A DNA stretch of 64,000 bases, from the NCBI GenBank assembly GCA_900541975.1, contig UQLR01000005.1, forward strand, positions 74,408-138,407. The letters are read 5' to 3'. A program made the translations under genes and the position numbers. Origin of the DNA: an uncultured Oscillospiraceae bacterium (GTDB lineage Bacteria > Bacillota > Clostridia > Oscillospirales > Acutalibacteraceae). Below are positions 48,937 to 57,800 of this stretch, one piece after another. Every line of letters starts with the position of its first letter. The first letter of the stretch is position 1. The notes under the pieces are model-generated. The model did no database searches, was not told the origin of the DNA, and saw only the letters and a list, made by a program, of their open reading frames with translations.

Positions 48937-50628
48937 TTAAAGAATGTCGTCGTTTATAGCAGCGTTCAGCATCGTTGCAATGGAAATTGTGCCGTTAAGA
49001 ACAAGCCGCCTTAAATTTTCGAGCATGGGAAGCATGCCTTCTTTAAGCGCAATTTCGTTAATGTGCGCGGTGCTTTCACCCGCGTGGATTGCAGCCCGGA
49101 TTGGGGCGGTAACGCGCATAATTTCATGTACAGCGGTTCGCCCCTTTACGCCGGTACGATTGCATTTATCGCAGCCCTTCTCGCGGTAAATTTTTTGTTT
49201 TGTTCCCGGAGGCAGACCAAGAAAACGAAGTTCGTCTTCGCTTGCATAATAGGCTTCACGGCAGTTCAGGCACAGCTTACGGACAAGGCGTTGTGCAACG
49301 ATACCCAGCACTGCAGAGGTCACCATAAAAGGCGCGACGCCCATATCCACCAAACGTATAATGGAGCTTGCGGCACTGTAGGTATGCAGAGTGGACAGAA
49401 CCAGATGTCCGGTAATAGCAGCACTGGAAGCGATTTCGGCTGTTTCGCGGTCACGGATTTCACCGATCATGATGACATCCGGGTCCTGTCTCAGAATAGA
49501 GCGCAAAACGTTTGCAAAGGTGAGGCCGGCCTTGTCGTTGATATCCACCTGGGTAATGCCGGGAAGAATCATTTCGACAGGGTTTTCGACCGTGACAATA
49601 TTGATATCGTCGCGCTGTATTTCTTTCAGTGCGGTGTATAGAGTTGTTGACTTGCCCGAACCTGTTGCGCCTGTAAGCAAAATAATGCCGCGGTTGCTTT
49701 TCAGAAGAGATTCAAAAACGGCGAGATTTTCCGGCAAAAAACCAATGCCATGTTTATCCATAGTAATACCAAGCGCCGTGGTGATACGGATCACGACCTT
49801 TTCCCCAAAAACGCTCGGCAAAACGGAAATACGCATGTCTACATCTGTATTGCCGGCCCGGTAACGTATACGCCCATCTTGTGGAAGACGTTTTTCGGCG
49901 ATGTTCATCCCGCCGATAAATTTGATACGACTGGTTACAGAAGGGATCAAATCCGGCCCGGTTTCCAGATATTGGATCAGTCTGCCGTCAATGCGAAAAC
50001 GGATGACCATTTTCTTTTCCATAGGTTCAATATGAACGTCGCTGGCTTTCATGTAGACGGCCTGCTCAATCATATTGTTGACAAAACGGATGATGGGTTG
50101 GTCTTCCGATAAGATATTTATGGCATTTTGTTCTTCGTTTTGCCCTTTTGACATTTGCGCGCTGACAAATTCCTGCGCTTCGCTGAACGCTTTTTTGGCT
50201 GCGTACAGTTCCCGCTGTTTTTCCAGGATGGAAGAGGACTCAGCCAGGACGGCATGGATCCGATGACGGGTATAATTACCCAGAGTATTGATCGCCTTAT
50301 AGTCAAGCGGGTCGGACATGGCGACAGTCAGGGATTTGTTGTCAAATGCAATTGGAATAATATGATTGGAAACAGAAATATTTTCGGGCACGATTTCTGA
50401 TATTTCCGGGTCGATCTCCACATTTTGCAGATCTATATACGGCATGGAAAACTGCTGGGCCAGCGCCCTGCAAAGTGTTTGTTCAGAAATATACTTTTCC
50501 TCTGTCAGAATTTCGCCGATGCGTTTTCCTGAATATTTCTGTTTATCCAGGCACCGCTGTAAAATGTCGGGGGTGATTGCGCCGGACGCAATCAGAATTT
50601 CACCAAGCTTAAGATGGGATGTTTTCAT
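48937..50628 (-). CDS. pilB: Type IV pilus assembly ATPase PilB
   Basis: The 563-residue protein begins with an MshEN-like N-terminal region (LGEILIASGAITPDILQRCL). The core has Walker A TGATGSGKST near 318, ENPVEMILPG, Walker B MIGEIRDRETAE and the STLHTYSA His box. A four-Cys zinc site follows (CLNC...CDKC), normal for PilB/GspE. It powers pilus extension. The Walker and zinc motifs look complete. Confidence 0.93.
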   Translation of the reverse strand: MKTSHLKLGEILIASGAITPDILQRCLDKQKYSGKRIGEILTEEKYISEQTLCRALAQQFSMPYIDLQNVEIDPEISEIVPENISVSNHIIPIAFDNKSLTVAMSDPLDYKAINTLGNYTRHRIHAVLAESSSILEKQRELYAAKKAFSEAQEFVSAQMSKGQNEEQNAINILSEDQPIIRFVNNMIEQAVYMKASDVHIEPMEKKMVIRFRIDGRLIQYLETGPDLIPSVTSRIKFIGGMNIAEKRLPQDGRIRYRAGNTDVDMRISVLPSVFGEKVVIRITTALGITMDKHGIGFLPENLAVFESLLKSNRGIILLTGATGSGKSTTLYTALKEIQRDDINIVTVENPVEMILPGITQVDINDKAGLTFANVLRSILRQDPDVIMIGEIRDRETAEIASSAAITGHLVLSTLHTYSAASSIIRLVDMGVAPFMVTSAVLGIVAQRLVRKLCLNCREAYYASEDELRFLGLPPGTKQKIYREKGCDKCNRTGVKGRTAVHEIMRVTAPIRAAIHAGESTAHINEIALKEGMLPMLENLRRLVLNGTISIATMLNAAINDDIL

Positions 50629-50661
50629 ATGGTTTTGTTGCTCCTTTACAACGGAATCGTT

Positions 50662-51423
50662 TTACAGGCCAAGCAGCTGCAAATACCATCCGACAAAATG
50701 ATAAACAGGTGTGCGCAAAAGAATCAGCAACGCGCAGCCTGCGCAAATGTACGGCCCCATGGGCAGGTAAAACCCGCTTTTGACCTTCTTTGTCGCCAGT
50801 AAAAAAAGAATGTGAAAAAACGCTGTGAACAATAAAATAATAAAACTCAGAAAGACGGCCGGAAAGCCAAGTAAAATTCCAAGCGCGCCAAAAAGCTTTA
50901 CATCACCAAAACCGATCCCGTCCTTTTTGTAAAGCGCACGGCTGAAAAGGTTTAAGAGAAGAAAAAGCGCAGCCCCACAGACGCTGCCTGCAAGCGGCGA
51001 CCACCAGCTGGTAATAAAAAACTGGCCGGAGAGCAGGTCGCATACGGCGCCGACAGTACAAAGCAGGGCAAGTGCAGCGTTAAACTGATCGGGAATAATG
51101 GTATATTCCCTGTCGCTCAGCGCAATCAGGAGCATAAGTATCATGGCCAGGCATAAAAAAACGCTGTACAAGCATACCCCGTATATGAAAAAACACAACG
51201 CGTTACAAACACAAAGCAAAACCGTGCAGGGAATCCCAACGCGCCGGTAGGAAAAGCGCACGCCGCATGCAGTCTTTGGAGAGGGGGATTCTCCATAGTC
51301 GCAAAACCAGGAGGCCGGTGCACGGTTACAAAAAAGAAACGCAAGATAGACGATCCCGGCTGTAGCCAATACGATCAGTACAAGGCCGACGGTAAAAGCG
51401 GCGGAAGATGGACGGTACATCAT
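50662..51423 (-). CDS. pilD: Prepilin peptidase without the CxxC methyltransferase module
   Basis: The 253-residue membrane protein has the A24 aspartic peptidase domain: ALSDREYTIIPDQFN (first catalytic Asp region) and GFGDVKLFGALG (second Asp in GDVK). It has six to eight membrane helices. The usual N-terminal CxxC...CxxC zinc loop of the N-methylating domain is absent; cysteines there are scattered. It cuts the prepilin leader before the GF bond. It overlaps pilO by four bases. Confidence 0.8.
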   Translation of the reverse strand: MMYRPSSAAFTVGLVLIVLATAGIVYLAFLFCNRAPASWFCDYGESPSPKTACGVRFSYRRVGIPCTVLLCVCNALCFFIYGVCLYSVFLCLAMILMLLIALSDREYTIIPDQFNAALALLCTVGAVCDLLSGQFFITSWWSPLAGSVCGAALFLLLNLFSRALYKKDGIGFGDVKLFGALGILLGFPAVFLSFIILLFTAFFHILFLLATKKVKSGFYLPMGPYICAGCALLILLRTPVYHFVGWYLQLLGL

Positions 51424-52064
51424 GCTGCTGTATCTGTAGACGAGGGCGTTTGCGCCTGTGCAGAGGGGGCCTCCGCCTGAAAGTAATAAAGTGTAATATT
51501 CATAGAAGTGTTCAGGTCGCCCCTTGCAACAGTAACACCGTTTTGGCTGTCTGTCTGGGCAACGGTTGAAAAATTAAGCGTACGGATGTAGTAGGAGCCG
51601 TCGGATTTCTGCTCAAAATAATCGATTACATCCAGCACCTTGTCAGGAGAAGCCGTGAAGTTTAACGCAATATCTATAGAACACAGTGGGTCGCCGGTAG
51701 AAGAGGTTTCTGCCGGCAAAACCTCCTGCTCGTCCGATATATTAATGGACAGGGGCGTAATGCCAAGGTTAGAAAACATCTGGTTTAAATCGTTGGTTGT
51801 GCTGCCGGCTGTTACAAACATTTCCTCTTCCAGCTCGTCCCAACGCGACTGAAGGTTGTTGACGTGTTTTTTGTATTCTTCTATGCTGTTGCGCCGGGCT
51901 TCATACAGCCGCAGTGTGGCCTGTGCTTGTGCATGCTGCTGCTCCATAATTGGCTTGTTTGAAAGATATGGCATCAAAACAAGCGGTACAAACAGCGCCA
52001 ACGCCAAAAGGATGATAAAAAGTCCAACCAGGTAAGATGGAATTTTTTTGCCCATGACAATCAT
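51420..52064 (-). CDS. pilO: Type IV pilus alignment protein PilO-like
   Basis: The 214-residue product has one membrane helix at residues 11-33 followed by a coiled coil (about 40-80) and a periplasm-side type ferredoxin-fold domain, the PilO layout. It has a polar Ser/Thr/Gln/Ala tail. It overlaps both neighbours by four bases. With the PilM/PilN protein it forms the inner-membrane alignment complex. Confidence 0.8.
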   Translation of the reverse strand: MIVMGKKIPSYLVGLFIILLALALFVPLVLMPYLSNKPIMEQQHAQAQATLRLYEARRNSIEEYKKHVNNLQSRWDELEEEMFVTAGSTTNDLNQMFSNLGITPLSINISDEQEVLPAETSSTGDPLCSIDIALNFTASPDKVLDVIDYFEQKSDGSYYIRTLNFSTVAQTDSQNGVTVARGDLNTSMNITLYYFQAEAPSAQAQTPSSTDTAA

Positions 52065-53746
52065 TGGCCAATCCCCCCTTGTGTGGATTGTGCAGATTCA
52101 CTGCGGGAATGCTGCGTGTTTACAGAAAGCGTTACGGTGCAGCTTCCGTTGCCCTGCGCAGAGTTACTTGTATAAGAGAAGGGGATGGCAATTGTAAAAT
52201 ATGCGTTGTGTTCCACTTCTGCTTTGAGCTTTACATAAGCGTCAAAGTCGTCTACATAAAAGTTCAGAGTGATCAGGTTTTCGTCGTTGTTGATACTATA
52301 GGAGTTTACAAAAAATACCTCGTCGGTAATTTGCGTGTACAGCTGGCTGACAATTTCCCGTACAGCGGCGGGGGCCTGGGGAAGCGCAGATTTGTCGCTT
52401 TCTACATTGGCGATTCTGGTGGAAAGCGCCTGATCCTTTGCAATCCATTCCCTGACCTCGGCGTACTGGGGATCGGACAGTTTGGAAAAATCAACAGCCT
52501 GCTGCAGATAGAAAAAGCCGTACAGGCCGCCGACAGTGAGCATAACGGCGCCTACAGTGGCGCCAAGGGCAATGGTAACATACTTGCTGATATCGGAACT
52601 GCGGCGTTTTGCAGAGTGGATGCCGTTTAAAAAATCACACTGGCCGGTGGTTGCAAGCGCAACCAGGTTGGAAAGCATATAATAACTTGACGACCTGTAC
52701 CCGTTTTCTACCGCAACGTCTGTAATAACAGGGATGTTCTCAGGCGTATAGGAGGTATCTACGCTGTCGATTTCCATGGAAAAGCCAAGTTCGCGCAAAT
52801 ATCTGGGCAGATTGGGAAGACCGGCAAAATGATCCGCCAGATATATTTTATCCAGCTCAAGCCGCTGGCTTCCGAGCACCATACGCAGATTTCTTAAAAT
52901 ATCGCCCGTTGCATAGTCAAGAACCGTTTGCAAGCTGCGGACCGCCTGCGGCGATTGCAGGTTTTCCATAATTTCCAAAATACCTTCTTCATTAATCGCC
53001 TGTACCGCATCGATCAGGTTAACGCCACGGATTTTAGCGACAAGCTGTGCAAAATCCCCCACAGGGGATTCAAATGACTGTGAGTATAAGACTGCGCCGT
53101 TTTTAACGACGGTGATCCGCATGTCGCAAGCGTCCAGGCTTAAAATGGCTGCAACCAAATTGATACTGCCGACAATCCGGCGCGCGCCGCGCAATATGGC
53201 GGCGCCGGGTGGAATGATTTTGTAAATGCGCATATGCTGTTCTTCAAAGGCTTTTTTGAGTTCTTGAATCAGAGAAAGCGGCATGGCAAACAGTGCAGCG
53301 TTGAGTTCGCTGCCGTTGGTTGTTTTTCCGTGTTCGCTGCCATATTCGCAACTGATAATCGAGTAACTGGCGACGTCGTCTGAAACGACCGATTCCGCTT
53401 CAAGCACGGCAAACGAATGCACAAACTTTTCCTTGGCGGCGGCATGCTGGTATTCTTTGGTGGCAATGTTTTGCTGGTCCGGGCAAAGGATGATATCGTC
53501 CATGGAAAAGCCCGCGTTCCGCCCGCAGCTTAAAACAAATTCGGCAAACCTGCTGCCGCTGTGCAGGGGGGCGTCTTTCAATTCCTGTGGAAGCGCAAAA
53601 ATCAGGGAAGGCCCAAATACTGTTTGTCCGCCCGGCTGTGCAAAAAGACTTCTTTTGCGTTTTTCTCCAGTATATTTTGCCTTGACTGTTTCTGCAGAAG
53701 TCAGGCAGATATACTGGCTGCTTATCTGTAATATGGTAAATTTCAA
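52061..53746 (-). CDS. PilM-PilN fusion protein
   Basis: A TTG start behind AAGGTGG gives 561 residues; the frame is open to 53800 but has no better site. Residues 1-370 are an actin-like PilM (nucleotide-fold pattern, LSLDACDMRITVVKNGAVL near 205-225). A membrane helix lies at about 395-420, followed by a PilN-like coiled coil and ferredoxin-fold domain to the end. PilM and PilN are separate proteins in Gram-negative bacteria, where PilN's N-terminal peptide binds PilM. Here they are joined, with PilM cytoplasmic. Confidence 0.75.
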   Translation of the reverse strand: MKFTILQISSQYICLTSAETVKAKYTGEKRKRSLFAQPGGQTVFGPSLIFALPQELKDAPLHSGSRFAEFVLSCGRNAGFSMDDIILCPDQQNIATKEYQHAAAKEKFVHSFAVLEAESVVSDDVASYSIISCEYGSEHGKTTNGSELNAALFAMPLSLIQELKKAFEEQHMRIYKIIPPGAAILRGARRIVGSINLVAAILSLDACDMRITVVKNGAVLYSQSFESPVGDFAQLVAKIRGVNLIDAVQAINEEGILEIMENLQSPQAVRSLQTVLDYATGDILRNLRMVLGSQRLELDKIYLADHFAGLPNLPRYLRELGFSMEIDSVDTSYTPENIPVITDVAVENGYRSSSYYMLSNLVALATTGQCDFLNGIHSAKRRSSDISKYVTIALGATVGAVMLTVGGLYGFFYLQQAVDFSKLSDPQYAEVREWIAKDQALSTRIANVESDKSALPQAPAAVREIVSQLYTQITDEVFFVNSYSINNDENLITLNFYVDDFDAYVKLKAEVEHNAYFTIAIPFSYTSNSAQGNGSCTVTLSVNTQHSRSESAQSTQGGIGQ

Positions 53747-53895
53747 GTGGAGCACCACCTTATGTAATCGGTTAAACGGCCTGTATAAATCATATAACAA
53801 AAAATGCTTAATCCTATAAAAGCCTGTGTATATTTTACAGGCAAATCTGCACAGGATTTTTAGTTAAAAGAAATATATTTGTCAAATTTTTATGA

Positions 53896-53926
53896 AAGAA
53901 AAATAAAAGCCCGCTTTGGCGGGCTT
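53896..53926 (-). terminator. Terminator after pilA
   Basis: AAGCCCGC pairs with GCGGGCTT; the minus strand then reads TTTTATTTTTC. It would reduce expression of the pilus machine relative to the main pilin. Confidence 0.8.
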
Positions 53927-53944
53927 GGAAAGCGAAGAAAATGT

Positions 53945-54454
53945 TTACGCTTGTGTTCCGATGACGTTGCCGTCTGGATCTATGGTAGTGGTCGCCAGAA
54001 GTGAGCCTGCCGGTGGATCTGTTGACGAGGTTCCGCGGGTTGCAGTCAATGTTCCTGCTGCTTCATCCCAGACCATGCCATACATCACGCCGTCGATTTC
54101 CTTTTCCAGATTTTCAATGTTAAACCCGTTTGTATGGGCAATCTGTGCAATTGAGACAGATTCATCCCCGCCTGTTGTGACCTCGTTGTCATCTGCGTTG
54201 GTGTATGTAGTCTGTACGTCTGCGATTTGCTCGTTGATTGCAGCTTTCAGAAGCATTTCCATCGTTGCCGTATCGCTTGTAAATGTGCTGACGTTTGCGG
54301 AATTGATTGTCGAAATAACGACCGGAATTGCAATGGATGCCAAAATAGCAAGTATTGCGATAACGATTACAAGTTCAACCAGAGTAAACCCCTTTTTGCT
54401 TTTTTTTGCCTGCAGCTTTTGCATTGCTGTAGAAACTGTTGCCAATTTTCGCAT
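53945..54454 (-). CDS. pilA: Major type IV pilin
   Basis: The 169-residue prepilin has a basic leader ending KKSKKG and the cut site G-FTLVELVIVIAILAILASIAIPV, with Glu5 present, then a helical spine and a small acidic globular domain. There are no cysteines, so no disulfide loop. AAAGAGG lies seven bases before the ATG; a second ATG at residue 11 is possible. It has its own promoter and a long 5' leader with a perfect hairpin. Confidence 0.92.
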   Translation of the reverse strand: MRKLATVSTAMQKLQAKKSKKGFTLVELVIVIAILAILASIAIPVVISTINSANVSTFTSDTATMEMLLKAAINEQIADVQTTYTNADDNEVTTGGDESVSIAQIAHTNGFNIENLEKEIDGVMYGMVWDEAAGTLTATRGTSSTDPPAGSLLATTTIDPDGNVIGTQA

Positions 54455-54504
54455 GCTTTAACCTCTTTCTTTTCACATCGCGTTACAAAACAAAAAACCA
54501 ATTG

Positions 54505-54539
54505 GGTAAAAGCGGCCATAAAGTATGGCCGCTTTTACC
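54505..54539 (-). promoter_or_regulatory. Perfect 16-bp hairpin in the pilA leader, possible attenuator
   Basis: Bases 54505-54520 pair perfectly with 54524-54539 around a three-base loop. On the minus strand seven bases follow and then TTTTTTGTTTTG, so it could act as a terminator upstream of pilA. I see no known riboswitch motif in the leader. Confidence 0.7.
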
Positions 54540-54549
54540 AGCTGATTAT

Positions 54550-54579
54550 AGTATACTTTACCGTGCGGGGGGTTGTCAA
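54550..54579 (-). promoter_or_regulatory. pilA promoter
   Basis: Minus-strand TTGACA and TATACT are 18 bases apart, immediately upstream of the hairpin. Confidence 0.7.
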
Positions 54580-54728
54580 ACTGTTCAATTCATTTTATTA
54601 TTAGAAAAAAGAAAACAATTTATGGTAAAAAGAAACAAATACATGATACAAAAAAGAAAAAGCGTAATAATTGTAAATGTTTACAAAAATTATGCTGAAC
54701 ATTTGTGTAAAAAAAGTGTGCCCTTTTG

Positions 54729-54757
54729 TTGGTTCATACAACGAGATACGGTATAAT
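54729..54757 (+). promoter_or_regulatory. Promoter of the minor pilin operon
   Basis: TTGGTT and TATAAT stand 17 bases apart, 132 bases upstream of the giant pilin start. It is divergent from the pilA promoter. The 435-base stretch 54455-54889 between the two genes holds only regulatory elements. Confidence 0.65.
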
Positions 54758-54889
54758 AGTTGCGTATTGTATAATAAAATGCCGAATTTTTTAAGACGTG
54801 TTGCAAAATACCGTTTGTTGCTCCGGCACAGGTGGACTGTGATCATTATTAAAAAATGCAGAACGGCTTACGGGAAAAGGTGTTGACGA

Positions 54890-57800
54890 TTGAAAAATTC
54901 AAAAAAAGGCTTTGGTCTTGTTACAACGATTGTTATAGCGGCCGTACTTTTTATTTTAACGGCCGCACTTTTAACAGCCGCTGTTTTAAGCATGCGGCTG
55001 ACGACAGAGAATATTAACCAGCGACAGGCCTATTTGAATGCCAAAAGCGCACTGGGCGTGGTTGCGGCATACTACTTAAACGCTTCGCCGGAGGATCTGG
55101 ACAACAGCGGTTTGCCGGTTGGGAAAGAGGCGGACTATTTTGCTTTTGACGCGGACGACGGCACGTTTGCACAGGGCTTTACGAAGGTTGCCGGCCTTGA
55201 TGAAGCAAGCGAAAAAAAGACGTATGTAAAAGCCGCATACACAGAGGAAGCGCGTGCGTTGAAACTGACGGCTGTAGCAAAATATATGGGGAACGGACAT
55301 GCGGCGGATCAAAGCCTGCAGCTTTCCCGTACATATGATGTAGGATATGATCAGGATAATCGTATTACCACAGCCGTGCGCAGGCTGGAAACAGGCGGAG
55401 AAATTCGTTATGTGACAGTGCATGTCCGGCCGTACCCGGGGTCTGCGCTGCATCCCTATCTGTACACATGGGCCTACGGCGACGGTACGGAAGACCAGCA
55501 GCCAAATTTGGACCGTACGGAAACGCTGCTTTCCGGCGGCTGGGGGGACAGCGATATGCCGACAGATTTGCAGGGGCCGCAGGGCGCCATGTATGAAGAA
55601 GGCAACGGCTGGTACTATTATACGCTGGAAATCACCGATCCGCAGATTCACTATTTTAACGCCATCGTTTCCAAAAAAGGCGCACTGCGCGAAAGCGGCG
55701 ACAACCATGCGCAGACGCACGAAATGTTTAATTTACCGGTTACGCAGGAAACTTATCAGGACGTATATATAACGCTCAATCATAAAACGAATGATTTTAC
55801 GGATTTTCGCGGGACAACGCTGGATGGAAAAACACAGCCGAATTCCCTGACGCAGTATGTTACCTCTTATGTAGAGGCCGACTATACCACCGTACATGTG
55901 CGTATGCAGGGCGAGGTTACCGACAGCTGGTCTGCTGCGCCGCAACTTGCTGTACAAAATGTGGACGGCAGCCCGCTTGTGGATAAAAATCTGACAAGCT
56001 ATATGGATGTGGTGGAAACGGTTTATACAGGCGGAGCCATGCAGTATGAGGGCTATGGCTGGTACAGGATCAACGTTCCTACCGACGGCGATTTTATCTT
56101 TACGCTGACAGGTAGCCTCAACGGTGAAAATATACAGGTTGACGCGGGTGCTGTCAGCGGCGGAACCGATCACGAAATATGGGTTGCCGTCAACAAAAAC
56201 GGCTCGGCGGCTGTGGAAAATGACGAGGCGTCTGCCAACAGGGCGTTTCAGGAATGGGGAGACAGTACGGCCGGCGACTATACGACCGTAAACGTAAAAG
56301 GGCTTGCGCTGGAAGAAGGCGGCGCAGCACAGGTAGAAATAGATTATTATTTACCGCCGGACGACAGCGGCTTTACCGGTATGTGGACCAGCCAGGAGCA
56401 GCCAATGGCGTCCAATAAGGGCGGCAAAGTGCAGTATTATAATGTTTATATGCAAAAGTATAAAGACAGTAAAAATCAGCTTCAAAGCAGGAGCTATACA
56501 ACCTATGGAGATGAAACGGTCAGGGCAGGCAACAGCAGAACATGTTATTATGAAGAATGGTACAGCTTTAAAATTCCTACGACTGAAAGCTATACAGTAG
56601 CCTTCCGTGGGCTTTCCGGCCAATCTCCGGCGAAGGAAACCGTACCTGTTCAAAATATGACGGGAAACATTTGGATCACGCTGGACACCGACCAGGAAAT
56701 AAACGGGCAGCTTTCGGACCTTTCTGTATATACGTTTGACCCCGAAGAAAATTATGCGCAGGGCACGACCAACGTGTATTTCAGGGACGCGCTGGAGTGG
56801 GCAGAGCCGGGCGGCAGTATATATGCCTATAGCTGGGGGACGGAAACCGCCGAATGGCCAGGGACAAAAATGCAGTATGACAGGGAAGAGGGGCTGTATT
56901 ATATTGAGCTTGCAAGCAGCTCGCCGTTTATTATTTTTAACGACGGAACGCAGGACCGCAACACGGCGCGGCAGACGGGGATCCTCTCTCTGCAGGGTGT
57001 AGAGGGGAAAATTCTTTATGACAATAAAACCGCAACATGGGAAAACTATATACATCCCAAAACGCAGCTGGAGCAGGCCATACAGGACGCGGTAGCAGAG
57101 CTGAACCGTTCTACCGTAAAGGGTGTGGATGCAGACGGGAACCAGGGGATAGAAGAAGTATTCTTTACAGTATTGCAGGGAATAGACGGCAACAGCGGCG
57201 TCATCCAGGAGGCGGAAGCAATTTTACAGGACACATCGGCTACTTCAGAACAGTACCGGGAGCAGGCGGAAACGCTCAACCGCTATGTTGCCGCGGTTCA
57301 TTCCTGCAGTGAAGCGGTGCACCAGGCGCGGACCTATCTGCCCGGCTATGACGAATATGCGCTGTACCATGCGAATGATATTGTATTTACACAGGATTCT
57401 TTACAAACGTTAAGGGATGCGCATAAAGAGGTTATGCTGGTGTATGGGGACAGCGGCGTATCTTACACAGAAATTGCATCCAGCGCACTGGCGCTGCAAA
57501 GGGTTATGGACAATATGGAGCAGCTCCTGACAGGGGCGGAGGAAGGGGGCGCGCCCGGCGCTTCTCAGGCGATTGTCGCTCTGATGGACCGGGCAGGCTG
57601 GACCGCAGAGGCCTCTCCTTTGTATAGAGTAAGGGGCGAAAAATACAGAGAGGATACCCCCGTTACAAATGTTACAGGTTTTGATGAAAAGGTAATCTAT
57701 ACAAACAGCCAGGGGTATTACCTGTATTATATATCGTTTTCCGAAGAGCAGAACACGGCAAGAAACGTACAGTTTACGGTAAATGCCAACCAGTCCGTTC

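Noticed and set aside
54455..54889. c-di-GMP riboswitch in front of the pilus genes
   Set aside because: Clostridia often have one, but I find neither the conserved GGACGCAA-type core nor the class II pattern in this stretch; only hairpin and promoters are visible.
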